This document shows positions 52,104-61,069 of a stretch of DNA of 64,000 nucleotides, piece by piece. Below the pieces are notes generated by a model. The model worked only from the letters and a program-made list of their open reading frames with translations. It searched no databases and had not been told where the DNA came from. This stretch comes from Prosthecobacter sp. Lineage in GTDB: Bacteria > Verrucomicrobiota > Verrucomicrobiia > Verrucomicrobiales > Verrucomicrobiaceae. The position numbers were made by a program, and so were the translations under genes. How positions within the stretch are numbered: position 1 is the first letter of the stretch; every line of letters starts with the position of its first letter. The stretch is from assembly GCA_019186985.1 (NCBI GenBank), contig JABARQ010000015.1:163553-227552 (forward strand), in the 5' to 3' direction.

Positions 52104-53873
52104 ATGAAACTCACCCTATTGTGCATCTTCCCGGCGCTTGCCGTTTCATGCAACATGAAGGCACGTGCGCAGACAGCCTCGGAATATACAGTCACCGACA
52201 TCACGGGCTGGACGCCATCTCAAATGGCGGCGCTGCCTTACTTTGACCGGTATGTGACTGTTGCGCCGGACGGTGCCGGTGCTGATTTTGTGCCCTCGAC
52301 ACAAAACGGCACAGGCATGGTCGCAGGCAACCGCAATTTTTACAACACCTGGGTTCAGGGCAGCGGCGCGTTCGTCAGCAACGGCTCCATGACAAGTGTG
52401 GCGTCGTGGGGGCAGTATTCATGGTCATGGACTTACTGGGACGGCACCGATTCCCATTTCTCAAACGGCTTTGTGCAGCACAGCCCGGTTTCGGATGTCA
52501 GCCTGTCCGGCCTGGTCATCGGCCACGCGAACCTGGCGGGCAGCGGCAGCGGCGCGTCCGCCTCAAGCTCCTACATCGATCATGGTTTCATCCATGATCC
52601 AGCCACGGGCTCCAAGACCGACATCACGCCCGACGCCACGCGCGCCATGCCACGCTGCATCAATGATCACGATGTCATCGTGGGCACCTGGAGCAGCGGA
52701 ACGGCCAACCACGCCTTCAAACGGCTTCCGGACGGGACTTTGCAGGAGCTCAGCGGGGCCGGGGCCACGGTCATTTATCCTTCGATCATCAACAACCGCG
52801 GCCTCGTGGCCGGATCATATCGTGGTGCCACCTACACGCGTCCGTTTGCATGCTCCAGCAGCCTCACCATCCTGGATCTGGGGCTGCCGGACCAGGGCTC
52901 TCCCGACACAGGGGATGTCGTGGATGTCAATGATCACGGCGTGGTGGTCGGTTCGGTCCACAAGGCGGTGGCATGGACGGAGCCGTATGCCGTGCGCTGG
53001 TATCACGACGGCAATGCCTGGGTGGCGGAGGATCTCAACGAGGTGAACGCCACAGGAGGCTTCGTGATCGACAGCTGCGTTGCGGTCAATGATGCGGGGC
53101 ACATCATCGCCAGAGGCCACCTCGACGGCTCTGATGTGTTCAGCAGCCGCACCTTTCTGCTCAGCCCGGATGCATTTCCACCGCCTTCGGCGATCACGCT
53201 TTCAGCGGCGGGGATCAGCCCCACCGCCGCCACGCTGCGGGCCAAGATCAATGCCTGCACCGCCAGCACGACCGTCACATTTCAGGCGGGCGCGTCCACG
53301 GCATACGGTCAGACGGTCACAGCCACTCCTGCCATGGTCACGGGCACCGCACCTGCGGTTTGCACGGTGTTGCTCACCGGCCTCACACCTCACACGACGT
53401 ATCATTTCCGAAGCAGGGCGGAAAACGCCAGCGGCACGACCAACGGCGATGACCTCGCTTTTACGACGCCGCATGACCTGAACTCCTGGACGCTGGAGAA
53501 ATTTGGCACGCAGGCGGGCAATCCTGCCGTCTCCGGGCCTGAAATCGATCACGACGGCGACGGGGAGACCAATTTCGCAGAATATGCCTTCGGTCACGAT
53601 CCCACTACGCCCGATGCGAAGGGCACGCCACCGACCCTTGAGAACAACGCGTTCTGCATCACCTACACGCGGCCAAATGATCACTCCGGCCTTCAATACG
53701 CGGTGGAGGTCGCCTCCAGCCTCACGGGGCCATGGAGCAGCGGCCCGGGCTTCACCGAAACCATCAGCACGACGCTGAGCGGCACCGCCGCCACTGTGAA
53801 AACACGCAGCCTGCTCCCTCCGGCCCTTGATAAGCGGCAGTTCATGCGCGTGAGGGTGACGCAATCTCCGTGA
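52104..53873 (+). CDS. Secreted HAF-repeat / Fn3 protein with calcium-binding-like C-terminal motif, 589 aa
   Basis: A signal peptide (MKLTLLCIFPALAVSCNM) is followed by HAF-like extracellular repeats (INDHDVIVGTW, INNRGLVAGSY, VNDHGVVVGSV, VNDAGHIIARG; about 175-350). An Fn3 domain follows (ITLSAAGISPTAATLRAKIN to TPHTTYHFRSRAENASG; about 365-455). Next comes a DxDGDGxxN-type loop (EIDHDGDGETNFAEYAFGHD) typical of Verrucomicrobia exported proteins, and a final beta domain. Role unknown; probably extracellular or surface-attached. Confidence 0.75.
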   Translation: MKLTLLCIFPALAVSCNMKARAQTASEYTVTDITGWTPSQMAALPYFDRYVTVAPDGAGADFVPSTQNGTGMVAGNRNFYNTWVQGSGAFVSNGSMTSVASWGQYSWSWTYWDGTDSHFSNGFVQHSPVSDVSLSGLVIGHANLAGSGSGASASSSYIDHGFIHDPATGSKTDITPDATRAMPRCINDHDVIVGTWSSGTANHAFKRLPDGTLQELSGAGATVIYPSIINNRGLVAGSYRGATYTRPFACSSSLTILDLGLPDQGSPDTGDVVDVNDHGVVVGSVHKAVAWTEPYAVRWYHDGNAWVAEDLNEVNATGGFVIDSCVAVNDAGHIIARGHLDGSDVFSSRTFLLSPDAFPPPSAITLSAAGISPTAATLRAKINACTASTTVTFQAGASTAYGQTVTATPAMVTGTAPAVCTVLLTGLTPHTTYHFRSRAENASGTTNGDDLAFTTPHDLNSWTLEKFGTQAGNPAVSGPEIDHDGDGETNFAEYAFGHDPTTPDAKGTPPTLENNAFCITYTRPNDHSGLQYAVEVASSLTGPWSSGPGFTETISTTLSGTAATVKTRSLLPPALDKRQFMRVRVTQSP

Positions 53874-53936
53874 GGACCCCCGGGGAAACTGGCTGCCGGG
53901 AAAACGCAGGGTCGCCAGATCCGCCGGAGGAGGGCA

Positions 53937-54070
53937 GGCAGGCCTTTGGAGCCTGACTCCTTCATGGTTCCGTGTGTTCCGTGCATTCTGTGGTCGTCCG
54001 TCCCCGTTTCTGGTGCGGATCAGCCAGCTCACTTCACCTCCTCGCCCTTCTTCAACACCTCCATCTGCAG
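53937..54070. repeat. 134-bp segment duplicated at 51513-51646 (source copy)
   Basis: It includes the last 14 codons of the FAD oxidoreductase gene and about 92 bp of its downstream flank, with the words GGTTCCGTGTGTTCCGTGC. This is presumably the parental copy, since the gene here is intact. Confidence 0.8.
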
Positions 54071-56056
54071 ATCGCGCCAGGCTTCGGTGCCGTGGCGGGC
54101 CGGGACAGGATCGATGGCGAGGGTGTCCCCGGCCTCCAGCAGCACTCGCTGAACCTTCACGGGATCAACAACCCGTGGCTGCACCCCTTCCTTCACGGCC
54201 AGTGCGGCGATGGCGCCGACGGCCTGGCCGATGTTCAACGTGTGTGGCTGCAGGCGGGTGGCGCCGTTGACCATGCGGCTCTGGCTGAAGTTCTTCTCGG
54301 CGGGCAGGAAGCCGTCGATCGTTTCGGGAATGAGGCACTCAAACGGGATCGCGAACGGCCCCACGCCACGCTCGCCAAACTTGTGCGGGATGTCGCCCTC
54401 GCGGTCGAGGTCGGCTTCGAGCCATTCCTTCCGCATCGAGCCGTGCAGGTCGATGGCGTAGTCGCCGAGCGCCACCGTGTGACGAAACTGCACCGGCTTC
54501 GCCTTGACGCGCTCGATCTCCGCAGGACGCAGCGTGTGCAGGCCGACGATGCGGCGGCTCTCGCGCGTGTAGGGAATGATGGAGAAATGCACGAGCACCG
54601 GACGGAAGGGTGCGAGCTCCGGCTGCTCCTGGATCCAGGCATCGACCGCCGCGAGGTGCGAAGGCGTGTCATAGCCCTCGTCATTCGCCACCGACCAGTC
54701 CGTCTTCCCGAGCACGTTCTGGATGTAGTAGAGAAGCTGCAGCGTCTTCAATTGCATGACGCGGTTCATGGCCAGCCGCGCCGCGGGATCCTCAATCTCG
54801 GCGATGGTCGAATGCACGTCGTTGTTGTAGTTCAGATGCGTGCGCGTGATGACGCTGTTGTCGGCCGGACGGGCGCTGTCCGGCATGCCGCGGTAGCCGA
54901 TGAAGGTGGCCCAGTTCCAGGGCTTGGCCTTCAGGTCAACCTTCCCGCCCGCGACGAGAGATTTCGAAAACGCGGCCTGCACCCTGTCGGTGTAGCCGGG
55001 CGGCTTTTCACGCAGCAGGAGCTCCGCGGGCACGCCCTGAGGATACTGCTTCACCACGGCGGTCCAGGTGTTGGACTGCACATGGCGCTTCGGGTCGATG
55101 GCATCATTGAGGCAGTTGCCCGCGCGGTAGCGTGCTCCCGTCAACGGGATGACATCGCCCCACTCCGTGGCATCAACGAGCACCTTGCTCGCGATGCGGC
55201 GCGTGCGACCTGCGTGGCTGATCTCCACACCGGTGATCGTGCTGCCCTCCTTGGCGACGTTTGAAACACGGGCCAGAAGGGCGAGATCGAGCACGCCGCG
55301 GCCTTTGGCATCGCCCAGCATCACATGCAGAAGACGCCTTCCCACACGCGGTTCGACGCCGACATGACCGTGCCAGTAGGCGGTGAGATGGTTGACGCCG
55401 AGCGGTCGGTAATGCGCGGCGATGAGGCCGCAGAGCTCGCGATAAAGGCCGCGCTCGCGCACCAGCGTGCGGCCCTCGTCCATTGAGGTGACCGCCGCAG
55501 CCATCGCCTGGCCGCCGATCCACTCCGTCTCCTCCAGCAGCAGCACGCTGGCCCCGAGCCGAGCCGCCTGCACCGCCGCGCCGACCCCGCCCGTGCCCGC
55601 ACCGGCAATGACGACATCGTAGCTGTCACGCAGCTGGTCAAAGCCGGTTGCCTCCAGCGGCGTGGCGTTGACCGACTTCGGCGGATCCACCGGCAGCTGC
55701 GCCGCGCCGCGGCTGAGCAGGATGGCCACGTTTTTGCCCGTGCACACGCCACCTGGGACCGCCGTCTTCCTCCAGTAGTCCGGTGAACCAAGCACCCGCT
55801 GTCGTGTGAGCACCTCCAGCGCCTCGTCGAGGGTCTTCACCGGCATCGTGAGGCTGGCGATCTTGGTCAGCAGCGACGCCACCCGCGCCCCGTCGCATCT
55901 GCCGGCATCCGTGGCATTCGCCCGCCAGTAGTCCGGAGACTCAATGACGCCATTGTCCGTCAGGGCCGCGAGATCCTCCTCCGTGAACTGAGTGCTGGCG
56001 GCGCGGACATGAAAAAGCGGGGCAAGGGCAAGAAGAAGGACGGGAAGGAGGCGCAT
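54029..56056 (-). CDS. Exported FAD-dependent oxidoreductase with N-terminal SPDYW repeat domains, 675 aa
   Basis: A signal peptide (MRLLPVLLLALAPLFHVRA) is followed by two similar about 55-residue units, each with SPDYWR and a later C-x-G-x-x-VA-x-LL (about 25-135). The Rossmann FAD site DVVIAGAGTGGVGAAVQAAR starts near residue 150, followed by LLLEETEWIGGQ. This matches the FAD-dependent oxidoreductase family (FAD_oxidored) common in Verrucomicrobia and Planctomycetes, often near polysaccharide-degradation genes. Substrate unknown. The SPDYW units resemble small domains I have seen attached to secreted hydrolases. Its 3' end has a decayed duplicate 2.4 kb away. Confidence 0.85.
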   Translation of the reverse strand: MRLLPVLLLALAPLFHVRAASTQFTEEDLAALTDNGVIESPDYWRANATDAGRCDGARVASLLTKIASLTMPVKTLDEALEVLTRQRVLGSPDYWRKTAVPGGVCTGKNVAILLSRGAAQLPVDPPKSVNATPLEATGFDQLRDSYDVVIAGAGTGGVGAAVQAARLGASVLLLEETEWIGGQAMAAAVTSMDEGRTLVRERGLYRELCGLIAAHYRPLGVNHLTAYWHGHVGVEPRVGRRLLHVMLGDAKGRGVLDLALLARVSNVAKEGSTITGVEISHAGRTRRIASKVLVDATEWGDVIPLTGARYRAGNCLNDAIDPKRHVQSNTWTAVVKQYPQGVPAELLLREKPPGYTDRVQAAFSKSLVAGGKVDLKAKPWNWATFIGYRGMPDSARPADNSVITRTHLNYNNDVHSTIAEIEDPAARLAMNRVMQLKTLQLLYYIQNVLGKTDWSVANDEGYDTPSHLAAVDAWIQEQPELAPFRPVLVHFSIIPYTRESRRIVGLHTLRPAEIERVKAKPVQFRHTVALGDYAIDLHGSMRKEWLEADLDREGDIPHKFGERGVGPFAIPFECLIPETIDGFLPAEKNFSQSRMVNGATRLQPHTLNIGQAVGAIAALAVKEGVQPRVVDPVKVQRVLLEAGDTLAIDPVPARHGTEAWRDLQMEVLKKGEEVK

Positions 56057-56161
56057 GAGGGCGGGATGGAGTCAGCCAGGAACGTCGCAGCCGCACGGAC
56101 TTTGCCGGACAATCTGCGCACTCATCGGCGTACCCTCCCTGTCGCCTTCCCATTCCCTAAC

Positions 56162-57019
56162 ATGAAGTCTATCCTGATCCTGGCCTGCTCAGCCCTCGTG
56201 TTCCTTGCCCCGCACACCCTGCCGGGCGCCGCCGGGGAGCCGGAGCTTCTCTGGCCCGAAGGTGCGCCGGGCGCCCTGGGCGACAGCGACAGGGACAGGC
56301 CGACGCTCACGCCCTACGTCCCTGCAACGGCGAACGGCCGCGCCATGCTGCTGATCCCGGGCGGCAGCTACTCCGGCATCTACGAAGGCCAGGCCGAACC
56401 CTTCGCACTCTGGCTGAACCAGCAAGGCATCACCGCGTTTGTGCTCCGCTACCGGCTCGGAAGCACGGGCTACCGCTATCCGGCGCAGCTTCAGGACGCC
56501 GTCCGGGCGATGCAGCACATCCGCAGCCAGGCCGACCGCTGGAAGATCCGGCCGGACAAGGTCGGGGCGATGGGCTTCTCGGCGGGAGGCCATCTCGTCT
56601 CCACGCTGCTCAATCATCCCGAGGACGGCAACCTGGCCGGCGCGGAGGGCCTCAGGGCGGCGCGTCCCGACATCGCCATCCTTTGTTATCCTGTCATCAG
56701 CATGACAACCCGGCCGCATGAAACCTCGCGCAGAAACCTCATCGGCGCGACGCCGCCGGAAAACCTTGTCCGCCACACCTCAAGCGAGCTTCAGGTACGC
56801 CCGGGCCTGCCGCCCTGCTTCGTCTGGCACACCACCGAGGACAAAATGGTGCCCGTGGACCACAGCCTCCTGTTTGCCGGCGCGCTGCTCGGGCAGGGCG
56901 TGCCCTGCGAACTGCACCTTTACCAGAAGGGCGACCACGGCACCGGCCTCATCGGCACGGTGCATCCCTGGTTTGACGACCTCGTCTTCTGGCTGAAGGC
57001 GCAGGGATTCTGCGAATGA
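56162..57019 (+). CDS. Secreted alpha/beta hydrolase, acetylxylan-esterase-like, 285 aa
   Basis: The ATG at 56162 opens a signal peptide (MKSILILACSALVFLAPHTL); the longer upstream frame is lysine-rich and not credible. The catalytic triad of alpha/beta hydrolases is visible: oxyanion HGGG-like LLIPGGSYSG, nucleophile elbow GFSAGGH, Asp in HTTEDKMVP and His in GDHGTG. WPEGAPGA near the N terminus is typical of the Axe/BD-FAE-like group. Likely deacetylates plant or algal polysaccharide; substrate is inference. It is divergent from the FAD oxidoreductase. Confidence 0.87.
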   Translation: MKSILILACSALVFLAPHTLPGAAGEPELLWPEGAPGALGDSDRDRPTLTPYVPATANGRAMLLIPGGSYSGIYEGQAEPFALWLNQQGITAFVLRYRLGSTGYRYPAQLQDAVRAMQHIRSQADRWKIRPDKVGAMGFSAGGHLVSTLLNHPEDGNLAGAEGLRAARPDIAILCYPVISMTTRPHETSRRNLIGATPPENLVRHTSSELQVRPGLPPCFVWHTTEDKMVPVDHSLLFAGALLGQGVPCELHLYQKGDHGTGLIGTVHPWFDDLVFWLKAQGFCE

Positions 57020-57052
57020 CCCGCCGTTGCAGCCGCGTAATCCAGCGCCCAC

Positions 57053-58279
57053 ATGACCTTCAAAGCCGCCGCCCTTCTTGCTGCCACACTTCTGGTTCAG
57101 CCACTCCAAGCCTCCGACTGGCCCGCCTGGCGCGGCCCGACCCGTGACGGCCATGCCGCTCCCGGCCAGAATCCTCCGGTGAAGTGGGGCGAAACCGAAC
57201 ATCTTGTCTGGAAGGCTGACGTGCGCGGCCGAGGCCATGGCTCGCCCACCGTTGTCGGCGACCAGGTCCTGCTGGCCACGGCCGATGTCGAGACCGAGGA
57301 GCAGCTGGTGCTCAGCTTTGACCGAGCCACGGGCCGGGAGCGCTGGCAGGCCGTGGTGCATCGGGGCAACCTGAACACCAAGGGCCACCGCGTGTCCTCC
57401 CAGGCCTCCTCCGACGTCGTGAGCGACGGCGAACGGCTGTTCGTCAACTTCCTCAACAACGGCGCCATCTTCACCACCGCCCTCGACCTGCATGGCAGGC
57501 AGCTCTGGCAGCGTCGTGTGTGCGACTTCCAGGTTCACCAGGGCTTCGGCTCGTCGCCGGTCATCCATCAGAACATCGTGCTCGTTTCGGCGGATCATCG
57601 CGGCGGCGGCAGGATGACCGGGCTCGACAGGCTCACGGGCGCCATCGTCTGGCAGCAGGAGCGTCCGCCGGTGGCCAACTACGCCACGCCCGCCGTCATC
57701 ACCGCCGCAGGCAAAACACAGGCCGTGCTCGCCGGCTGCAACAAGGTGGAAAGCTTTGACCCGCTCACCGGCGCCAGGCTCTGGAGCACCGACGGCAGCA
57801 CCGAGGAGACGGTCGTCACCGCCGTGACCGACGGCAGCCGCATCTTCCTCGGCGGAGGTTACCCGAAGCGCCACACCATGGCCGTCGAGGCCGACGGCTC
57901 CGGCCGCATCGCCTGGGAGAACCCGACGCAGACCTACGTGCCGTCGATGCTCGTGAAGGATGGCCATGTCTTCGCCGTCGGCGACGGCGGCCGTGCCGCA
58001 TGCTGGAACGCCGCCACGGGCGAGGAGCGCTGGTCGGAGAAGGTGGACCGCGAGTTCTTCGGCTCGCCCGTCATGGTCGGTTCTCGCATCTACGTCACCA
58101 GCAAGGGCGGCGTCACCTCGGTTTTCGAGGCGACGCCGGAGAAGTTCACGCTGCTGGCGCAGAACACCCTGGGCGGTGAATGCTTCAGCTCGCCCGCGAT
58201 CTGCGACGGCCGCATCTACCTGCGCGGCGCCAGCACCTCACCGGCCCGGCAGGAGCACCTGTGGTGCGTCGGCGAGTGA
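57053..58279 (+). CDS. Secreted PQQ-binding-like beta-propeller protein, 408 aa
   Basis: A signal peptide (MTFKAAALLAATLLVQPLQA) is followed by DWPAWRGPTRDG, the usual opening of the Planctomycetes/Verrucomicrobia PQQ-like repeat family. Propeller blades with W-docking patterns recur (LSFDRATGRERWQAVV, TGLDRLTGAIVWQ, SFDPLTGARLWS, ACWNAATGEERWS). No catalytic PQQ-dehydrogenase residues are recognised, so an enzymatic role is uncertain. It follows the esterase by 33 bp and is probably co-transcribed. Confidence 0.87.
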   Translation: MTFKAAALLAATLLVQPLQASDWPAWRGPTRDGHAAPGQNPPVKWGETEHLVWKADVRGRGHGSPTVVGDQVLLATADVETEEQLVLSFDRATGRERWQAVVHRGNLNTKGHRVSSQASSDVVSDGERLFVNFLNNGAIFTTALDLHGRQLWQRRVCDFQVHQGFGSSPVIHQNIVLVSADHRGGGRMTGLDRLTGAIVWQQERPPVANYATPAVITAAGKTQAVLAGCNKVESFDPLTGARLWSTDGSTEETVVTAVTDGSRIFLGGGYPKRHTMAVEADGSGRIAWENPTQTYVPSMLVKDGHVFAVGDGGRAACWNAATGEERWSEKVDREFFGSPVMVGSRIYVTSKGGVTSVFEATPEKFTLLAQNTLGGECFSSPAICDGRIYLRGASTSPARQEHLWCVGE

Positions 58280-58313
58280 TCCGGCCAACCAACTTTGCCA
58301 AATGGCCGCCGTC

Positions 58314-59465
58314 TCAGCGCCTCAGGATCATCGACGCCGCCCCGATCCCAAGCAGCACGGTGATTGACCAGACCATGTCGGGTGAGTCATCGAAGAGCCG
58401 CAGCGAGACCAGCGCGCTGAGGATGCCGCCAAGGCCCCATCCGAGGCTGAGCACCCCGGAATAACGTCCGCGCATGTCATCCGGGGCCAGGCTTGCCGCA
58501 TAGGCCTGCTGACGGGAGAAGGCGAACATCTCACCCAGGGTGAACACGATCATCATGGCAAAAAACCTCGGCAGCTCGGGGCTGCCCAGCAGCAGCAGGT
58601 AGCTGCCGCCCATCAGAAGATAGCCCATGGCCAGCATCGCCCGTACCGGCCAGACGCGCGTCCAGGCGGCCAGAGGCACTTCAAGAAGGCAGATCATCAC
58701 GCCGTTCAAGGCCAGCACCGTGCCCGTCCAGTGCGCAGGCAGGCCGTTGCGCTCAAAGTGCAGCGGAAAGGTGCTGCTGGTCTGGCGAAACACCCAGGAC
58801 ATCAGCACGCAGCTCAGCGCGAGGATCAGGAACGGCCGGTTGTCGCGAATCGAACTCCAGGCCTGCGCCCAGCCCGCCTGATGGGCCGCCGTGCGCCGCC
58901 CCCGGGGAAGGCAGGTCCAGGCGATCACACCGAAGAAGGCCGAGGTCAGCGCATCCACCGCGAACAGCCAGAAGAACGAGGATTCCGCAAGCCATCCGGC
59001 CACCGCCGGACCGAAGGACCAGCCAAGGTTGATGGCAAAGCGCAGGACGGCATAGGCCACCACCCGCTGATGATCCGGCACCAAGTCCTGAACCAGGGCG
59101 TTGCCGGCCGGGGCACCGGCCTCGGACATCAGGCCGGTGAAGAAGGCGATGACGCTCAGCCAGCGCCAGTCCTGGGCCTGGGAGAGCAGCAGCATGCAGG
59201 CCGCGCCACCGAGCGCGGAAAGCGCCAGCGTCACGTTCCTGCCAAGCCTGTCGGCCAGCCAGCCGCCCAACAAAGCGGCGCAGAAACCCCCGCCCGAATA
59301 GGCCGCGACCGCCCAGCTGGCCTGGGCGGCGCTGTGACCGCAGCGGGTGATGTAGAGCGTGAGGAAGGGCCAGACGAAGATGCCGAACCGGTTCACAAAG
59401 GTGGCCCCCACCAGCACCCAGAAGGGCCGGGGCAGAAGCCGGATGTCGTGGAAAAAGGAAGCCAT
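58314..59465 (-). CDS. MFS transporter, 383 aa
   Basis: It starts at 59465 (MASFFHDIRLLPRPFW). About 12 transmembrane segments with the MFS signature between helices 2 and 3 (GGWLADRLGRNVTLALSALGG). It has the character of a multidrug or sugar efflux permease (helix 5 NLGWSFGPAVAGWLAE, motif C-like). Substrate unknown. A strong intrinsic terminator lies only 6 bp upstream of this start codon, so its transcription must pass that hairpin; no ribosome binding site is visible outside it. Confidence 0.88.
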   Translation of the reverse strand: MASFFHDIRLLPRPFWVLVGATFVNRFGIFVWPFLTLYITRCGHSAAQASWAVAAYSGGGFCAALLGGWLADRLGRNVTLALSALGGAACMLLLSQAQDWRWLSVIAFFTGLMSEAGAPAGNALVQDLVPDHQRVVAYAVLRFAINLGWSFGPAVAGWLAESSFFWLFAVDALTSAFFGVIAWTCLPRGRRTAAHQAGWAQAWSSIRDNRPFLILALSCVLMSWVFRQTSSTFPLHFERNGLPAHWTGTVLALNGVMICLLEVPLAAWTRVWPVRAMLAMGYLLMGGSYLLLLGSPELPRFFAMMIVFTLGEMFAFSRQQAYAASLAPDDMRGRYSGVLSLGWGLGGILSALVSLRLFDDSPDMVWSITVLLGIGAASMILRR

Positions 59466-59470
59466 GGCTG

Positions 59471-59507
59471 GAAAACAAAAAGGCCGGGTCCTGAAGCAGG
59501 CCCGGCC
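59471..59507 (-). terminator. Strong intrinsic terminator in the leader of the MFS gene
   Basis: On the minus strand GGCCGGGCCTG and CAGGACCCGGCC pair with one bulge and a 3-nt loop, followed by TTTTTGTTTTC. The stem spans 59482-59507 and the U tract 59471-59481. The next start codon (59465) is 6 bp further on. It could end the transcript of the small ORF upstream or act as an attenuator for the transporter. Confidence 0.75.
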
Positions 59508-59538
59508 GGGTGGGTTGGAGAAGCAGATGGGAGGCAGC

Positions 59539-59718
59539 TTAGCTGCGGGCCGCCTGCGGGCCGGAGGACGAGGGGACGGGAGCGGTGCGTTTGACGCAGC
59601 ACATCCCACGGGCATGCGCGCGCGCCACTCCCTGGAAGGAGCGTCGGTCGGACAGGCGCATGAAACCGGACGGCATGGCGCGGATCATCACGGCGAACCA
59701 AATATTGTCAAATTTCAT
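59539..59718 (-). CDS. Possible small protein or leader peptide, 59 aa
   Basis: It begins MKFDNIWFAVMIRAMPSGFM and continues with basic residues and a Cys pair (GMCCVKRTAPVP). The start region is AT-rich in a GC-rich surrounding, and the stop lies 32 bp before the terminator hairpin. No family is recognised. Arguments for reality are its position in front of a strong terminator and the isolated AT-rich start. Argument against: the low-complexity C terminus. Confidence 0.4.
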   Translation of the reverse strand: MKFDNIWFAVMIRAMPSGFMRLSDRRSFQGVARAHARGMCCVKRTAPVPSSSGPQAARS

Positions 59719-59767
59719 CTCGCCCGCTGGCGGAAGCCCCTGGGTGTGGCATGAACCCGGATCGTTC

Positions 59768-61069
59768 ATGCCGATCAACGCACGTCTCTTCATCCTCTTC
59801 CGGCTGCTCTTCAACTGCCGCTTCTACTACCCGGTCTTCACGGTGCTGTTCCTCGACCTGGGCCTGGGCATCGGCGAGTTCGCGGCGCTGAACGTGATCT
59901 GGGCGCTGACCATCGTGCTGCTCGAAGTTCCGTCCGGCGCCCTGGCCGACCAGTTCGGCCGCAGGCGGCTCATGATCACCGCCGGCCTGCTGATGGTGGC
60001 CGAGATGGCGCTGCTCTGCCTCATGCCGGTGGGCGACCACGACGCCGTGCTCTGGCTGTTCGTGCTCAACCGCATCCTCAGCGGCGCCGCGGAAGCCTGC
60101 GCCAGCGGCGCGGACGAGGCGCTGGCCTACGACTCGCTGCCAGAAGCCGAACGGCCTGAGCTCTGGCCGCGCCTCATGGCCCGGCTGCAGCGCGCCATGG
60201 CGGTCGGCTTCATCATCTCCTCCATCACCGGCTCCATCCTCTACACGCATGAACATGTCGCCTCGGCCGCGGCTTTCCTTGGCTTGGAGGTGCCTTCACG
60301 GGCTCTCACGATGAAGGTGCCGCTGGCGCTCAACCTTCTCACCGCCGTCGCCTGCCTGATCACCTGCCTGCGCATGCAGGAGCATGAGACGCCCGTTTCA
60401 TTGAAGCAAAGTTTGTCCGGCCGTGTCGTCGCGGCCTTCCGCGGCATCGCGACGACCGGCCGCTGGATCTGGGGTTCGCAGGCGGTCCTGCGCCTCCTGG
60501 TCCTTGGCGTGGTCTTTGACAGCATCATCCGCCTCTTCCTGACCGTCTCGTCCAATTTCTACCGCCTCGTCGGCATCAGCGAAAGCTGGTATGGCGTCAT
60601 CGGCACCGCAGCCTCGCTGCTCGGACTGCTGACCGCCGGGCTGATGGAGCGGACAAGCCAGCGCTTCAGTCTGAGGCGCAATTTCACAGGCCTTGCCCTC
60701 GCGGTGTTTGGCGGCCTGCTCGCCGCCGCCCATCCGCAGCCAGGCTGGACGGGCGTGATCCTCATCCTGCCGCTGATGCTGGGCATGCGCTTCCTGCAGT
60801 TCTACCTGTCCCATTATCTCAATGCAGAGGTCGATTCCGCGCATCGCGCCACCACCCTGAGCTTCCGCGGGCTGACGATGAACCTCGCCTACGGCGGCAT
60901 GACGCTGCTGTTCGGCTGGCACACCCACTGGCTGGCCGGACAATCGCGCCTGACCAGCGAGGACACACGCGTGTTCGCGGACAGCCTGGCCTGGTGGCCG
61001 TGGTGGTTTGCCGGCACCCTGCTCGTCTCCCTGCTCTGCCTGCGCCTGCACCGGCTGCGGCAGGCCTAG
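59768..61069 (+). CDS. MFS transporter, 433 aa
   Basis: From the ATG at 59768 (MPINARLFILFRLLFNCRFY). About 12 transmembrane segments; the helix 2-3 loop reads GALADQFGRRRLMITAGLLM. The SGAAEACASGADEALAYDSL segment matches a subgroup of MFS permeases whose substrate is mostly unassigned. It is divergent from the other MFS gene. Its TAG stop is shared with uvrC through a CTAG palindrome at 61066-61069. Confidence 0.85.
   Translation: MPINARLFILFRLLFNCRFYYPVFTVLFLDLGLGIGEFAALNVIWALTIVLLEVPSGALADQFGRRRLMITAGLLMVAEMALLCLMPVGDHDAVLWLFVLNRILSGAAEACASGADEALAYDSLPEAERPELWPRLMARLQRAMAVGFIISSITGSILYTHEHVASAAAFLGLEVPSRALTMKVPLALNLLTAVACLITCLRMQEHETPVSLKQSLSGRVVAAFRGIATTGRWIWGSQAVLRLLVLGVVFDSIIRLFLTVSSNFYRLVGISESWYGVIGTAASLLGLLTAGLMERTSQRFSLRRNFTGLALAVFGGLLAAAHPQPGWTGVILILPLMLGMRFLQFYLSHYLNAEVDSAHRATTLSFRGLTMNLAYGGMTLLFGWHTHWLAGQSRLTSEDTRVFADSLAWWPWWFAGTLLVSLLCLRLHRLRQA

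Noticed and set aside
56009-56161. Extended N terminus of the esterase gene
   Set aside because: The upstream codons are Lys/Gly-rich and would bury a clear signal peptide that begins at 56162.
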